Source of the DNA: Trochalopteron elliotii
Taxonomy: Eukaryota > Chordata > Aves > Passeriformes > Leiothrichidae
Length of the DNA: 64,000 nt
Reading direction: 5' to 3'
Assembly (NCBI GenBank): GCA_024734555.1
Contig: JANPWX010000038.1
Location: 624,668 to 688,667 of the forward strand
The notes beneath the pieces are model-generated. The model made no database searches and had not been told where the DNA came from. It saw only the letters and a program-made list of their open reading frames with translations. Below are positions 1 through 15,569 of this stretch, in pieces. How positions within the stretch are numbered: position 1 is the first letter of the stretch; every line of letters begins with the position of its first letter. Position numbers and translations under genes: made by a program.

Positions 1-3000
1 AGTGCATGAAAGGAAAACAGGATGTCATTTAACAGAAAAAAATAAAAACCTGTTAGAAAATGCTAGTCTTTGATGTCTTGGTTGTTTAGATCACATAGCA
101 TTAAAAATGAGATTAAAAACAAGATTAAAATCATGCTCATTTTATACATCATATCTCCACCATTGCAAGCACTTTCAAGTTGTAGTCAGTTAAGGAGCTT
201 TTAATGATAACGATCCAATTATTTTTAAGACCTGGTAATAAATACATCATGTCGATATTTTAAGGGTTTAAATTAATGATTTCAGTTTTACAACTTGGTA
301 AAAGCTGTTGTAAGAAATAGACATGCCATATGAAATTCCATTGGCCAGGCACCCTTAAATTATACCCTGTTCCTGCTACACTGCAAAACATAAATCAAAA
401 TTGGAAACCTGCGAGTAATTATTTCTCTACTTCCTGTTTTCTTGGAATGGCATTATGACGTTCAAATCCTGCATGGAGGTCATGGCTGAGATGTTTCCAA
501 CAGCAGTGAATAGTTTGAGTCTTTCAGATGTGAAGATGCACAAATTGGTGTTTTCCTATACAGTATGATGTCACACTTGCATGATTCTTTCTTTTCCTTA
601 ATTTTATTATTAGAGTTTTTAAGTACTTCCTTAAAAGTGGAGGAGGAAATTAAAATAGATATAATATAATTAGTGGATGAGGAACGCAGACTCTTCTAAT
701 TATCTTTTGGGGATGACAGTGATTCTGGACAGGTGGTATTACAGATGTCACCTCTGTAATAATTGCCCATAATTACATGCCTAATAGTAAAAGTACTCTG
801 AAGTAGTTTATCCCTGTTTTTGAGCTTTGTGGAGAATCCAACTCTATTCATTGCAGGGATCAGACTCTACTGCTGCTCTTGGCGTCCTGGCACAACAGCC
901 CAAGTACTGAGCCTTGATCAGTCCTTTAAGTTATTCTCTTGAACCAGCTCCTTAAAACAGTTGCAGTTTCTCATTTAGGCAAAGATTCAAGAGAAGTGGC
1001 TGAAGAACTAAGAACAAGTTTGTCTGAATTGCCTTCCTGTTTCCTCGTGTGCAGTTGTTTTTTGTTTCTAGCACAGCACTGTCAAAACAGAGGCACCTAT
1101 CAGGATGTGGATGAGAGGAGTGTGCTAGCTGTGTGGAAAAAGAAATCTGTGCTTGTGCACTCCTTTATTTTATTTGGTAAGGGAGACTGAACTCTGTTTT
1201 GGATTATTTTTTTTTTTTTGATAGCCTAGTCTTGGTTTTAAAAAACAAAGAAACAATGATTCACAATTAAGCCTATAGTTTCAAATTTCATCTTGCAGAA
1301 CAAAGACTTTGTCAGTCTTTTTGTGCTTTCCCTTGCTCTGAATTTCCATGCCAGATGAACCTAAGCTGTTTACTCCCAGGACTGAGTATTCATCTTGCAC
1401 TGTGGGCAGGTGAGCACTTGCAGAGCTGAGCTCTCTTCAGTGACATCTTCAAATGAATCATGCTGAGCCAGTGGCCTCAACACACTTCCCACAGAGTCTG
1501 GTGTTCCTCTTCTGGAGCTGGTTAGCAGCAGCTAGAGCATGTGTTTATCCCTGCAACTTGTATGCTGCTTTAGTGTTAGAAAAAAAAGTTCAGTTGTTTC
1601 TAAAGAAGCATAGTACAGGAAATCCAGATCTTACAAAAGAAGAAAATATTGTCACTGACAGGCTCGTGTTTGCTGCTGTATTTTAATATTTTAATCAAAT
1701 ACGTGTGGGTTTTTTCCTCTGATTTATAATGCTAAATAGAATACTGTAGAATACTATCTTTCCTTTTACACTTTATGCAATGCATACATGTGGTGTAGTA
1801 TATAGTAATTGTATGTACAGTACATTGTAAAATAATGTACTATATCATACACACAACATAAAGTTAGTTATGTGTGTTTGTGTGTATACGCAGGTGTATG
1901 TATGCACAGACATATTCTTTGTTTTGAAAACCCTACTCCTGCAGAGGTAGTGGATTTAGGTGTAATTATGGCATCTCATTGACCAAGAGAGTGTGTAAGT
2001 TGTGTATAAAATCATCTGCTTACAATAAGTTAATGGTAGGATCACAGCTTAGTCCCATTAGTAAATGTCCCCTGGTACATATTCTGTAATTGATTTAATT
2101 GGTCTCTCTCTTAGCTCCCTTGAGCAGAAAATGCCACTGAAAGGCTGCCATAATACATGGAAAATATAATTCAGTCCATGCTTCTAATAGAGCAGATGTC
2201 TCCCCCAGTCTCTTTTAGTCATTGAGCTGCACTGAGGAATTTCAGCTTGTTACAGCCTGGGGTGATAAATTCTGGGGGTTTTCTTTTGGATTGTGCCTGT
2301 TTGTAGATTCTGATTTGGCCCTGATCACCACCTCTCAGTGGTAACCTAGGAGTCATAAATACATTCTTGTTGGTGGCTTACATCTATATGTATATATAGG
2401 GAGAAGATATGTATATGCTTGCTAGAGACAACCTTACTCTAAATTAATTATAAGAAAAAGGGAAAAGTTTAATATAAATATCTGTGGATAACACTGAAAT
2501 ACCACAGGGGAATTAAATGATTCCTGTGACTGATTTGGTAAGAAAGGATGGACATTCATTTCAAAAGCCCTGGGCTCCATCCATGTACTTTGTTAGTCCT
2601 GCCAGGAGGTTTTTGCCTTGTGGGAGCCATCTCCAGCTGCTACTTTGTTCTTCTATCTGCTGGCCCAGTAGATAGTGAATCAGATTTTCTTTTGGCAAGG
2701 GAGTTTGCAGCAGTGATAACTGGTAACAGTCATTGTGTTCTTAGGCATGTGGAGGTGGCACATGAATTGCTGGTTTCTTCAAGAGAACAGTGAAAGTGCT
2801 GATAGGAACTTTGCACACATACAGAAATGAGTTTATTCTCCACTAAATATTTGTCCAACTGTGTAGATTTCCCAGTTTTCTTGACCTGCAAGTGCACTAA
2901 TTGATTATCACACCAAAAAGGCATTTTGATCTGTTAGCGCTGTGGAGATTTTGAGCCCGTATATTAACATGATTAATTTTTGATTAATTTGTGTTGCATG

Positions 3001-3332
3001 TTCCAAATTTCTGGCATCCTGGACATGTTAGATAACCAAAGAGCCCAAGTATTGTGTGCACTAATATGGGGACTGAATTGTGTCTGCTAGGTGCAGGATG
3101 AAGCACAAGCAAAGTAATTTGTGGTATAGAGGGGTTTTGAGAAGGATAATTTTGTCTTTGGTTAGCTGGAAGAACTCATCAAAGATGTGCAGAAATTTGT
3201 TTTGCAGCTCCTTTGCGTTGTTAGATAAGTTGAGCTAACTTTCCTTGACCCACAGGTTTATGAGCCTTCAAATGTTGACAAGATGATAGTTTTTGACCTC
3301 TATTACTGCAAGCTGCAGCTGTTTGCTTCTGT

Positions 3333-3530
3333 TGTGGTTTAACCCCAGCCTGTAGTAAGTACCATGCAGCTGCTCACTGACTTCCTTCCCTCCCTGCCCC
3401 CAGTGGGATGGGGAGGAGAATCAGAAAAAGGTAAAACCTGTAGGTTGAGATTAAAAGAGTTTAATAACTGAAATAAAGTAAAATAATAAAGAAGAAATAA
3501 TAGTAGTAATGAAAATCAATATCTCAGATC
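3333..3530 (+). mobile_element. Partial avian ERVL-type LTR
   Basis: Begins TGTGGTTTAACCCCAGCC and continues through a recognisable stretch (TCCCTCCCTGCCCCCAGTGG, then a GATGGGGAGGAGAATC-like run) of the abundant avian LTR that also appears intact at 32434. The downstream part degenerates into A-rich sequence near 3470-3530 and the 3' half of the LTR is not recognisable. Confidence 0.65.
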
Positions 3531-6500
3531 TTTTCAGTTATTAAATATAGAGGCAACATGCATCTGTGCTCTGGGATTGTTCAGTACAACATGTCCCACA
3601 GCAGTCTTTGACAAGTTCTTTGACAGCCAAAAACCTGTGGTATATCTGTGTAAATTCCCAAAGTGATACCAGCATTCTTATCCGCTAGTATCTCATATCT
3701 CACCTTAATGCAAAGTATTGTCAGGAGCTGAAATTGCACTTTGGATACGGATCTTTGCAACTTATTTAAGAATATTCCATGAAGTTATGTCCTGTGACAG
3801 GCTGAAACTTGGGTCTTCTATAGTGTGACTTGTAGTGCCGCACATGTTTGAAAAACTGTTGAGAATGTAGCTGTGGAATAATATGTGACACACTTCATGG
3901 GGCTTTTTTTCCTTTTATTTTATGGAACAAAATCTTTCTTTTTTAACCAAGTCCCTACCTATCAGTAGAAGAGCATGAGACTGAAGGACGCTCACTGGCT
4001 CTCAGTACAATTTTTTTTCTTTTTTCATTGCAAGGAACTTATTTCTGTCTATTGTTGTTGTGAGAGCATGATCAGCACAGAGCAGCAATTCGAGGAGTTA
4101 CAAGCTGGCACATTGTGGAGACCAGAGAGTGCCAGCTGGGCCTGAGGAGTAGAGTGATCCCTGGTTGTGCTTTCCTGAAAGTGCTTGGACAAGTTCCATA
4201 TTGTGAGAAAGATGGACAAAACTCATACATCCAAGAGCAGTCCTTGAGGCACTTTTTAAGTGTGCTCTCCAGCTGTGTTTAATTACACCTCTAGCTGGGT
4301 AAAATTTCCCACAAGTTTTAAAAGTTCCTGGCCCTGTACCTGGACTCATGCAGCTTAAGGTATGTTACACTGTTTGAAATTTCCTACCATTTGTCTTCTA
4401 ATCCTTAAAATAATCTTTCTCTTTTAATTCTTCAAACAGAAATATTTTCAAAAGACTTTTTTTGTTTTGTTTTTTGTTTTTTTGGGGTTTTTTTTTATAG
4501 TCAGCTGCTAAAATGATTTGGCATCTGTGCCTTTTTGCATCACCTATTCGAGGGAGGAGGAACTGATAGACAAATGCTAGTCCAGCATGTCCAGTGATGA
4601 GTTCTGAATGATGACTGCTTTTCCAATAAACTCTTGTCTGTCTTCATAGAATTAATGTAATTTCTGCAGTCAGTGTAAAGCTCTGATGGGGGGAGGGGAG
4701 TAATTTTGGGGGAAGTTTCTTAAAAAATCAAATCGTACATGTTTGGGGGATTGCAGAAAATTATTCATATAATAAAACCAGGGCCTCAGACATTTGCTAT
4801 TTTGAAACATATGTACTAGTAAGACAAAAATCTCAGATGAGAATTGTCAGCTGCAGATGCTAGAGGAATTATCTGAAAATCCTGTCTACAGCTGCTGAGG
4901 ACGGAGCTGAGGTTAGTCAGCCTGCCAGCTGTGCTTGTTTCTGTGGGTGGTTCAAATTGTCCAAATGCTTCCCCAGCACTGGGATGGTTTGGAAGGCTCA
5001 GTGCTTATCCTGTGCTATTCTTCTGGGCTGTGCAGAAAGATGTTAGGGTGCAGAAGTTGGTCTATTGTGTAGTCTCTGTGTCATCAGCCACCCGTTTGCC
5101 CTGGGGGAGCTCTCTGGGGCTCCCTGCATGTTTCCATGCTTTAGTTCGGATTCCTCTAGCTGTTTACCTACCGTGAGTCCCACTCTGGCTCTTCCCTTTT
5201 GGGAGCACTGGTCTCCAGCAAGGACTGGAGGACGTTCGTGGTGCACATGGGTCTCTGAAGAGCTTGCAAGCTGGGTCTGGTGCAGATTCATGATTGAGTC
5301 AGTTTCAGAAGATATTCCAGAAATGTTTTTAATCACACCTGGCCACCGTGAGTCTTACCCTGATCCATTTCAAAGGCTCATGCAATTGTTCTCCCCAAGT
5401 TATACTACAAAAAAGTCTCTCTGCATCAGACATTCCCTGCTGTGCCAGGCTGTGTGTCTGTGCTGCACTCCCTGTACCAGTTAGGCATCACTGAACCTAG
5501 TAACTTTGTCTCCCTCAGGCTGGACACAGCTTTGCTTCATTTCCATTTGCAAAGGTGTTTGCTATGTGCTGAAACATTAGTCTTGCCTTCAAAAGAAAAT
5601 GCTTAAATTCTCACCCTCATTCATGATCGTATGATCGTATAAACTACTTTACAGCAAAATAGCACTGGTCTGCATTCATAGGCAAGACCCTATTAATACA
5701 AGTCATTCAAACTCATACTTCAAAGCCCATGGAGGTAATCTGGTGTCTAAAAGCCATGGATCTGCTTCATTTTTCACATGCTGTGAACACCACTAAACAT
5801 ATTCATATAAACCTTTGCTTTGCCACAGAGTTTCCTCATGAACTTGAAAAAAAGGTTTTAGAACTTTCTTATGTTTAAAATTATGAGAATGAAAATCTCT
5901 CTTCCCTCATCTGTTTTTCTTGCTTGAATTTGAATTATAGCAGAACAAGTTCTATTATACAGTAGTACATTGTATCATGATTAGGGTGTCTGCTGGAGCA
6001 TTAAATATTACTCTTCTACATAATTTTCATTTAAACAACTGTTCTTGCTCTTCAGTTGCCTTCCATGCTGGTCCTCTATTTATTTGTGTAAGCATAGGTA
6101 CTTCATTTCATATTGCACAAACAGGTAACACTAAATTTCATAGTAATTTGAGTGTGTGTGTCTGTGTGTGTGCTACCCAAACACAGAATCTACAACAGAG
6201 GTTATGTGTATTATCTGAGACTAATCTATTTATTGAACAGATGTTCAAGGGAGGGAGCAGAGCGGTCTTTCTTCAAAGTCACTTTTAACTGTGACTCCAA
6301 TATATTCTTACTTTACAAAGCCTTGGTAGAATTTTATTGACTTGATATGTTCTTTGCAAATGAAAGTTTCAAATGCATATAGAAATTATCATAACAAGCA
6401 CCAGTATGTGTTCCTATTTGAAATTGATCAGGTTTTGAATTATCTTAGCCATATATATAACATTTTAGTGAAACAAAAAAACTTTCATGGCGTGAGTTTG

Positions 6501-7542
6501 GGAAGCCAGTTTGTTCTGTTCCCCCCTTCTTCTCAAGCTCTTAAAAAAACCACCTTCCTTCCATTTGTCCTGGGTCTTATTTGGCTGAATGTGCTGATTT
6601 GTTCTAATTCTGACATCTCATTTGGTCTTTGGAATGATCAGCACTGCCCATGCTGCAGCAGGGGTCTCCAGGAGGACAGGCTGCTTTAGCCACATGGTCT
6701 TGGGGCTCTGACTGATCACATGTTTTGATTTCTTATGTGCATTAAAACTATACCAAAATAACCTTGAAGTAAATGTATTAGAAGAAAATTAGGTGTCTGT
6801 CCCCTCCTTGAAAGTTCACAGGCCGCTATTAATGCTCTGCAAGGTGCTTTGCAGTCTGCTTGGCCTGTGATTTCCACAAGTACCATTATTCTAAAAGCAT
6901 GAATTAGGGAACATCCAAATAATATAATATACTAAAAGCATAGGTTATAGGTGCCCAAATGCCCGTAATTATTCACTGTCTCTCCTCAGTTTCAGTCTTT
7001 TTGGGAAAGGAGATTTGAGTCCTCAATTCACAGAACTACTTTGGAGTTAATGGTTTATTTGGGTGTGTGCACAGGTGCATGAAGACAGAAGTTTCCAGCA
7101 ATGTGACAGAGTTTTGGGTTGGAGTTGCATATGCATATGTTTTTTTTTCTTAAAACTTTTAGGGAATCTTTAGGTTTTGGATGGTTTAGAAAAGTCTATC
7201 AAAATGCAGAAGAAAAAAATGAGCAAAAATGTGGATGGTCAGCAGCATTCCATGCCTAAATTAGCAGCTCAAACTATGTAATAACTATAGGGCAAAAAGT
7301 CATACAGCAAGGGACCCCCAGAACTGTGAGGTGACACAGCATATTGGATGGAGAAAAAGAAACAATTTAAACTTTATTACTGTATTCAATATGCTACATA
7401 TTGGGTAAATCTTTAAAAGAAAATGTTACTGATTAAAAAGAAATGATATGGAGAAACTCTGTATTACCCCAGTGCTATCAATATAAGCCAATGACTGGCC
7501 TGTATTAGAAACACGGAAATTTTCAAGGACCTGAACCTGTCT

Positions 7543-7562
7543 TAAAAAAAAAAAAAAAAAAA
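7543..7562 (+). repeat. Poly(A) run
   Basis: About 20 A residues. No retroposed gene is recognised upstream, although a poly(A) tail of an old retrocopy is possible. Confidence 0.7.
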
Positions 7563-10500
7563 GTCAAATAAACAAGAGTCAATTATTTTTCTAGATTTCT
7601 GCTAGGATCTTAATAAGGCTGTTTGATTTCTGCTGAGGAAAAAAGTCCAAAACAATTCCCCTCTGAGAGATGCAAACCTACAGTAGCTGTTCAAAAGCAC
7701 CAAAGTGATTGCAGTATTTTTGATTTGCCTTGAATATACCTCAGAATGTTAGGGACAGCCAAGATGTCAGGACCAGCTTTTTTATCCATGTTCTGCCAGA
7801 GTTGAGGAGATACATGGGTGAATTAATGGAACATGCACTACTGTAATGAAAGCTGTAGTATTCATGAGGAGAGAGCAAATCCCTCACCAGTGTGTGGAAT
7901 TCCTAAAGTGAATGTGCAGCTGGTAATACCTGTGGTGCCTGTCTGTGAGAATGTGACACCGTGCACCTTTCTGGTCAGGTCTGCTGTCTGTGCTTGAACA
8001 GGCAGCCTGAAGTGGTGCTACTGCACAGCAGATGGGGTCCCACAGCTGCCTCAGAAATCAGGAGGGGTTAAGGGCAAGAAAGGAAGCAAGGTAAATCTGA
8101 CTGGAGCAGAAGGAGATGGAAAGACTAGAGGTGAAGACAGAAAGATAAATGGAATGAGAAGAACTTGGAGATCTTTGCTTACCGTAATTTTATTTTATCA
8201 ACTTTAAACTTTATTAAAAGATGGGAAAATTGGTTACAGATTGTACTTGTGTGTACATGGCAGGTGAGGGACTTAGCTAGTAAGAAAATTAGTGTGCTAA
8301 GGGTGATGCTGGGGGCTGCAGCACATAAAGACTTGGCAGTGGGGTACATTTGAGAAAACTTGTTTAGATGTGACGTGCTCATGCCATGATAGCTGGAGGA
8401 AGAGAAAGTGCTTTTAAGTTTCATTTATATTGCATGACCTCTTTTGAAATCTCTTTAGTGCCTTAGGCCTGGTTTCCTTAACATGCAGACTTGCACATTT
8501 CTGCATGGCAACCTTGCAGATTCTTTCATTTCCTTACCTTCTTATTTTTCCACAATTTTTTTTTTAAATCATCCCCATTACTCTCTACTGCAGTATGGCC
8601 AAGGTGCTCTCTTCTCCTAAGTCTATATGCTTAAATGTCCTGTACAGTCTTCCTACAATCCTTTCACACAGCTCCCATATGGAAACTGAACACAGGGCAG
8701 GACTGTATCTTCAGGGGGGAAAAACAAATGTGATGAGGGTTGAAGCTTTTCCTAAAATCTTGAGCAAATGAATAAGAAACCAAGCCATAGGCATTCTGTC
8801 TCTAATGGGAGTCAAATGTGGGCACATATGGCTAGGCAGGCTAGCCCTCTCCTTTAGACATTTTTTCTCACTTTTTAACAGCCTGGAAGTGGAATCTGTC
8901 TTTTAACCAGAAACCCATGTTAGAAATGAGCTTATAAAAGCAATGTCATCTGCAGTAAAAATTCACAACAGATTAGTTATTGGTGAAAAATAAGTGACTG
9001 AGTGCAGCTTTTAGGAGTTCCACTTTGAAAAGAAGTGAAAGTTAAGGAGGGGAAGTGCCAAAAAGCTAAGGTTTTTTTCCTGACTTCCATTATAGCTGCC
9101 ATTTTATTCTAAGAGTTTTCCCCTTTCTGGCTTGTCAGCATCTGTATTCTGTCATTATTTGACAACATGACTTTATTCAGTAAGAATAAATATTCCATAA
9201 TTAGCTGAAATATCAGTCTCATAATTACAGGTATTGAGATGTTTTATTTGATAAGACTTTGTGCCCAGAGGAAAAAAATGGCATAGTGTGCCAAGGAGGC
9301 TTAAAATCTGAAGTCTAAATTTATCAATCCAATTGTTTAACTACGATTAGGGTATTTTGACTTAGTTTCAGTATCCTTTGACAGTTCTGGCGTTTACATC
9401 ACCAGCTAAAGATGAAGATGTGTTTAACCATGATTTTTATTGCTGGCATTTTGAAGAGATGTTTGAAATAGATGTTTGCATATGATTCCCTCATGGAATC
9501 TCATTTTTGCAACTGTATTATTTTGCCCTGCTACTAGATGGTTTTTACCTGGAGCAGTGTTCCTAATACAATGGAAATCAGCTGACAATCATGCTTGAGG
9601 AAAGAGACTCCATGATGTATTTTATTCCTTGATGTAATATGCCTGGAATGATACATATTCTGTATAAAAGTTTCCATTCCCAAGTGTTTTAGTCTATTTT
9701 AAAGCATTTACATGCTTTATTATTTATTTACCTGCTTTATTATTATTTATTTATCTTATTCACAGTGTTGTGGTCAAGAATTCCCTTAAAATTGCTGTGG
9801 AGTTTTGGTTTTGGTTTGGAGTTTTTTGTGATTTTCCTTCTGTTCTGACCAATTTTCTCTCCTCTCTTGAAAACCCATCCACAGCTTTTGTTCTACAAAG
9901 ATTCCTTACAGAATTCATTTTTTATGCATGTTAATACATGGAATTCAATTGCACATGCATAAATTACATATAGACTTGGAATAAATAATCAGAAAATAAG
10001 TTACTAATGCAGTAATGGTTGTAGACTTTACAAGTACATATCATGCTATTAATGGTGATGGTGTCAACTGCAAAGGGAGTAATTGCAAATTAAACCCTAG
10101 AGCAAGACAGGAATGAGCCTCATCTTGCAAAAGGGAGCAAATTTTAGAATTTCTGCTGGTTTCTTCTCATTGGGCTGATATCCCCCCTTTGCTAGGACAT
10201 CAGTTCTGCAGGAAGCATTGCCTTTTCACATCTTTGGATCTCACATGTTTTACAACACTCCCATCTACTCTGTAATTAAGAGCTTCTCATTTTAATTTAA
10301 TTTTGTCTTCTAGGGAGGTTCTTGAAAATAATAACTTCTACTCAACACAAACTTCTCAAGTCTTCTTTACACTGATGCTGTGTATGCAGCAGGTGTGCAG
10401 TGATCATTTTTATCACCAGAGAGTAGAATACCCCCAAGACAGATTGAGTAGCTATCACTGTAATCATACACCAAGCGTTTAATTGTTGGTTGTAGGACAT

Positions 10501-13500
10501 TCTGGAGTAATAACTTCATTAGAAAAGTAAAATTTAAGTTTTAGTTTTACCACTTTTTATTATTTTATTACTATTTTTCTAGTGCAGTAATCTGAGTTTC
10601 AAAAAAATCAGTTCAAAATGTCTTGGGAATCATTTACAGTTTCATAATGCTTTGGTTTTGCCTAGGAAAAAACAAACATAGCTTTCGGATAAACATAAAA
10701 GCACCAGATGTTTTCCTCCAGAACTTTTATTTCCATAATAATTGCCTTTGGATATAATTTTACAAGAAGAAGCATATAATGTGTGGAAATATTTAAGAAT
10801 AGGTTTACAATAATTCTATTACTGTAAATATAAAGGCTGGTTTTCATGCCTCAGTAACTGCTCCAGCAGTCTTACATGTTAGGGGAAAAAAAAGGAAAAG
10901 AAAGTTCTAGGAAGCAGCCCAGCTTCCCAGGGCCACCTTGACCATCTTGGGGGCCATTTCTGGAATCCAGTTTGATTTCTTTCAGAGTTTTCTGGACTAT
11001 TAATTTGATGAAAGGCCTGGTCTGATTTCTTACTTTTCCCTGAGTGTCTTTGCAGGAGCTTGATGGCTATTTCTGTGAATAGGATCCCCAGTAATACTGG
11101 AAGTGCTTGCCTCCTCTTGGGCTTAGTGCCTTGACTTAGTGGTAGAGCATTTAAATAGCTCAGCCTCTGGCTGGGAATATGTTGTCTCTCCTTAGAACAG
11201 CAGACATCTTTGCAATTTCCATTACACGAATTTTGGCTTCTTAGATTTTGAGTTTGCTAAAACCAGAGGGCTCTACACAAGCCCTGGTGTTGTTTGAAGG
11301 TCTTGTATCCTGCTCTGTGACTGGGATGAACTGTTGAATCTTCCTAGCCAAAACAGCCCACCCTCTGATGTTAGTGTTGCTGGCAGAATATGCAGACTCG
11401 ATCCACTGATACCCCTTAACAAGTTGCCATGGGAATGTTGAAAGGAACGTTGAGGCTATCATCCTCACTCTGTTTCTTTCACAAGCCCCTGGCCTAACTG
11501 GTGTATGTCCAGGAAGCCAAAGATCTGTCTGCTCCAAGGGGGTTGTGCTCTCTGCTGGACTCTGCCAATTTCTCACACCTGTGTAATGGAAAGAAAGAGC
11601 CTGCACTGACAACATCATGGGAGGAGAGCACTGCACTATCAAATGGTGCTCTTGGCTTCGTTGCACGTGGGAAAATAAATGTTGTTTAAGACTCTAAAAG
11701 TGAAGAAGTTGAGCAATGTTATGTGGAAGATTTTTTTCCTTTTATATGTGCCTCTCTGAGTGACATGCAATCTCTGTGCTGCTGCACTTCTCTTGGATGA
11801 AAGGATTTGTATAACTCACAGAGGCAGTCCTTACATTTAACAAAGCTGGTTCTCATATCTTTCATGATTCATGTCTCTCACTTCAAACCATCTGTCTTTC
11901 CATCTCAACAAAAAGGTGATTCCTTAAAATAATTTTGCCAGTCACCCTGCCTGCTTTCTTCCTTTTTCCTTCCTGCTTGAAATCACACTAATTTGGTTTC
12001 TTCCAACATCAGTGGCTTCCTGATCTTTTGCTTTTGCAATGAATCACCCTTCCATCTTCTAGTTTCCCACTCTTCCTACTCCAAAGCATCCCTGTTAGCT
12101 AGTTTTTGATTCATGAGTTGTGTGAGGGTGATGCAAATGGAAATAAGAGGAAATTAACTTCAGGTAGTAATGGATTTTCATGTTGCAACTTAATATATTC
12201 AGATTTTCATAATACCCGGTTGTATTTCTTAAAAACTGGCTTTAGACGTGGTCTAAGTGGAGTGTGTAAAGTCTCCTCAGGAATGGTGTCTCACATATTC
12301 AGCTCTGTCTTGTTGACAGTTTCTGATCAACAGAATAACTAATATGCACCCCTTCCTATCCTGAGTACTTCTTTCATGCAATTGGTGTTGTTTTAGCATC
12401 TCACTCAGTAGTCTGTGCAAGACCTTGATGAGGTAAGAGAGTGATACAGGGAGCCAGTGTGAGAAGTGGGGCTGAAATATGGGGAGGATGCCCGTGTGCT
12501 GGTGAAGGGCTCAACCTGCAGACCAGACTAGTGAGCAGCTGTGGCAGCACCTGTCTGCAGGATGTACAAGGACTTGACCCCAGAGGTGCCTCTTCCTGTC
12601 CCTCCACATGCAGAGTCTGTAGGTGGCTGGCTTGGACCAGATCCCTCGTTTTCAGGTGGCAAAGCTGGGTGTCTGTCCCCAGAACTGTGTCTGTCCAGAA
12701 GCAGTGTGCTGGAACAGGGATTGATGCCAAACTTTTCCCAGACTGCATTCCTGGCCAGCCATGGGAGTAGGGCTGCTCAGGGAACCCTGCTTGGGGTACC
12801 AGGGGCAGGAAGAGCATGCTCTCACAGAGACAGTTTCCTGTGATTTTAAATTCAGCTTTCTAAACCAAGCTGTGTCAGGGCTGTGTTTCATAACCACCAG
12901 GGGAAAACCGTTAAAGGGGATAAAAAGCTGGAATTATTGATTGAGGAGCATGGAGGGCAAAGCATAACCTCTTTTTTGCTCATAAAAATACTGTGATTTT
13001 TCTCAGTTGTGGAGTAACTTAGGTGCATCTTAAAGCTATCTGCTAAGGAATTTTTTCCTTATGAAAACTTAACAACTCAGTTTTTTACAGGTATATTCAC
13101 GTAGTAATAGCATGACATTAAAACAGTTAGCAATTACAACTGTATATTTTGTAAATTTTCACAACTGTAGAAGTAATATGTTAAGACTGGTGACTAAACA
13201 GGTTCTTCATTTTCTGGGAAGGTTCTTCATTTTCATGGGAACCTGTTCTGGTTCCCATGCCTTACACCTGTTTTTCACAAGGACAGCTTTTTATTTCAGT
13301 CAGTGAAGCTAACAGTGCACAGCAAAGGACATTGTTAGAATTCATTGAATTTTAAAATGATGCATGACATACTGGCAGTTGCAATTTATTCTTTGGCACA
13401 GATCCCTGACACTTTATTCCTGTAAGAAGGGGTACTATTTTTCTGGTTTTAGGAGGAAGATTATTGGAAACATCCAAATGAGAAAGGTAGAAGAGGGAAA

Positions 13501-15569
13501 GAAGGTGGTCAGTCTACAGTATAAATTGTAGAATAACCTTTGTGGAACCGTTTGGAGTTTTTTAATATTTTAAATAACAGTTGTGCTGGTATTGGTCTTG
13601 GCTGGGTACTTACCTTTCGTAACTCAAAGGAAATTTTTAAAATAAGCACAAAATCACAGATACAATCAAGAAAACGCCCCAGGACCAAAGTCTTCAAGTA
13701 CAAAGCTGAGCAGTTCAGATGTGACAGAACACTTATTTCTGTTACTGCACAAACTTTATTCCCTTTAAGAGTCTTAACCTCTGTTTCCTCTTTCTGCAGC
13801 TGTCAGCTTTGCGCACAGCTTGTCTGTATGAGAGGGTTACACAGGTGTCTAAGATTCCAAACTGCAGCTCCTTCAGTGATGACATCTTTTTCTCATTGGT
13901 GTGTATCACTTCAGCAGCAGGTTACCTAGAGAGAGGCATGTTAGGGACATCTGTATACCTACAACCAGAACAAATCAACTCCAGTGAAGAGTGGCTAGAA
14001 ATCTGTCTGTTATGCAAGCCTCTAAGATCATAACTAAAACAAAACAAAAAAACCCCACAAAGGATCAGTAATGAAGACACAAAACAAAAAGCCAAACCAA
14101 GCCTTTATAAAATACCTGAAATTGCACGTGGACTGTGTAATTGGGAGAGTTGTCACTGTCTGCTGTGACAGTCTGTCAGGACTTGAATGATACTGCATTT
14201 AGGATTTTGGTATGAATCATTCTCAGTAAGAAAGATAACCTCTGGTTTAACTGTATTCAGTGTGTGTATTCTAAAATGTGGTGAGAAAATGGCTGATGCT
14301 TGACTGATGATATTTTGTTGGTTTGATTAAGTAAATCCTTGTAGTAGTAGGTAGCCACTGGCCATCCTCAGATATTGTATTCTCAAAACCCAGTGATTTA
14401 CAGTGACTGGAAAAATATACTGATTTAGATTCTGCTTCATTGCTAAAGCAGAATTATACTGTATTTTGGTAGCACTTTAGCTTTTGATTTAGTTGAAATC
14501 TTTAGGGATTTTCCCAAAATACTTCTCTAAATCTTATACTTCATTAGTGTCCTGTATTTAGCCTGTGTTTCAGGACATATAAAATCCTAACTGTATGTGC
14601 ATTTTTGCCTAAGTTACTGACCACTTCTCAGCGACCTAACTAAGCTAACTAATAGACACTACAGCCCACCAGTGCTGCAGTGTTTTGGCTAATTAAAATG
14701 TGGTTTTATTTACAGTGCTTGCAGCAAATCTCTGAGACCTGTATCATGTGCTTTTGGAAGAGCAGAATCTTTTTAAACTTGCATAACAGTATTTTAGGAT
14801 AACTTGTTGAGGATCTTTCAACAAAGGCATTTCACATGGCTTGCTTAATCTGAAGAGTAAGCTGATGTTTCCCAGTGCAAAGAAGATTTCTTAGTGCTGA
14901 GCAGGTCTTTCACCAGGGCCCCAGTTATCCTGCCAAGCCCAGCAGGGTCACTGGGATGAATAAACAGCCTAAGAAAAGGAAGGATTAACCTCGTTAACCT
15001 CAACAGCAGGGTTTTTAAGCTCCCATGCTACAAGTGCTGGGGCAGGCAGGCTTTTACCCCACTGCAGTCCACAGACTGCCCTGTCACTGTTGCCAGTCCC
15101 TGCAGTGCCTTGGCAATGCTCCTGCAGTTTCTGTAACAGAGGGAAAAATTAGCAGTGATTTAGTTTGTTTTCTTAGACATGACTGCCCTCTCTGGGCTTC
15201 AGAAGTAATTTCCAAGTAGCCAGTGCTACTCCCACACACTCCCTGGGCTCCACTCTGTTGCAGGCATCTCTGCAGAATGCTGCACCACAGCTCATGTCCC
15301 AGACCAAACCACCACCCTCCTCTCTTGCAGGCTGGCTTTAGCCCAGGCTGGTTCATAGCCCAGTCTAGATGGTGCAGAGGGAAGCAGGGGGAAGCTAATG
15401 GGAGTGCAAGCAGGCAGCTTTCTGCAAGCGTGACTGGGCCCAGCAGGCAGGGACAGTGGTAAGCAGGGTAAGGAGTGCCAGCCCCCAAGAGTTCCTGTTT
15501 TTCCCACAGCGTTCTCCTGGAGAAATTGTCTGCTTGTGGCTTGTACTGGTTCACTCTTCATTTGATTAA

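Noticed and set aside
11241..11666. 141-codon minus-strand frame
   Set aside because: No motif recognised, a plus frame overlaps it, and no splice or promoter context; kept as chance.
12401..12843. Three long overlapping frames (138, 109 and 100 codons)
   Set aside because: Open on both strands because of local GC content; no recognisable domain.
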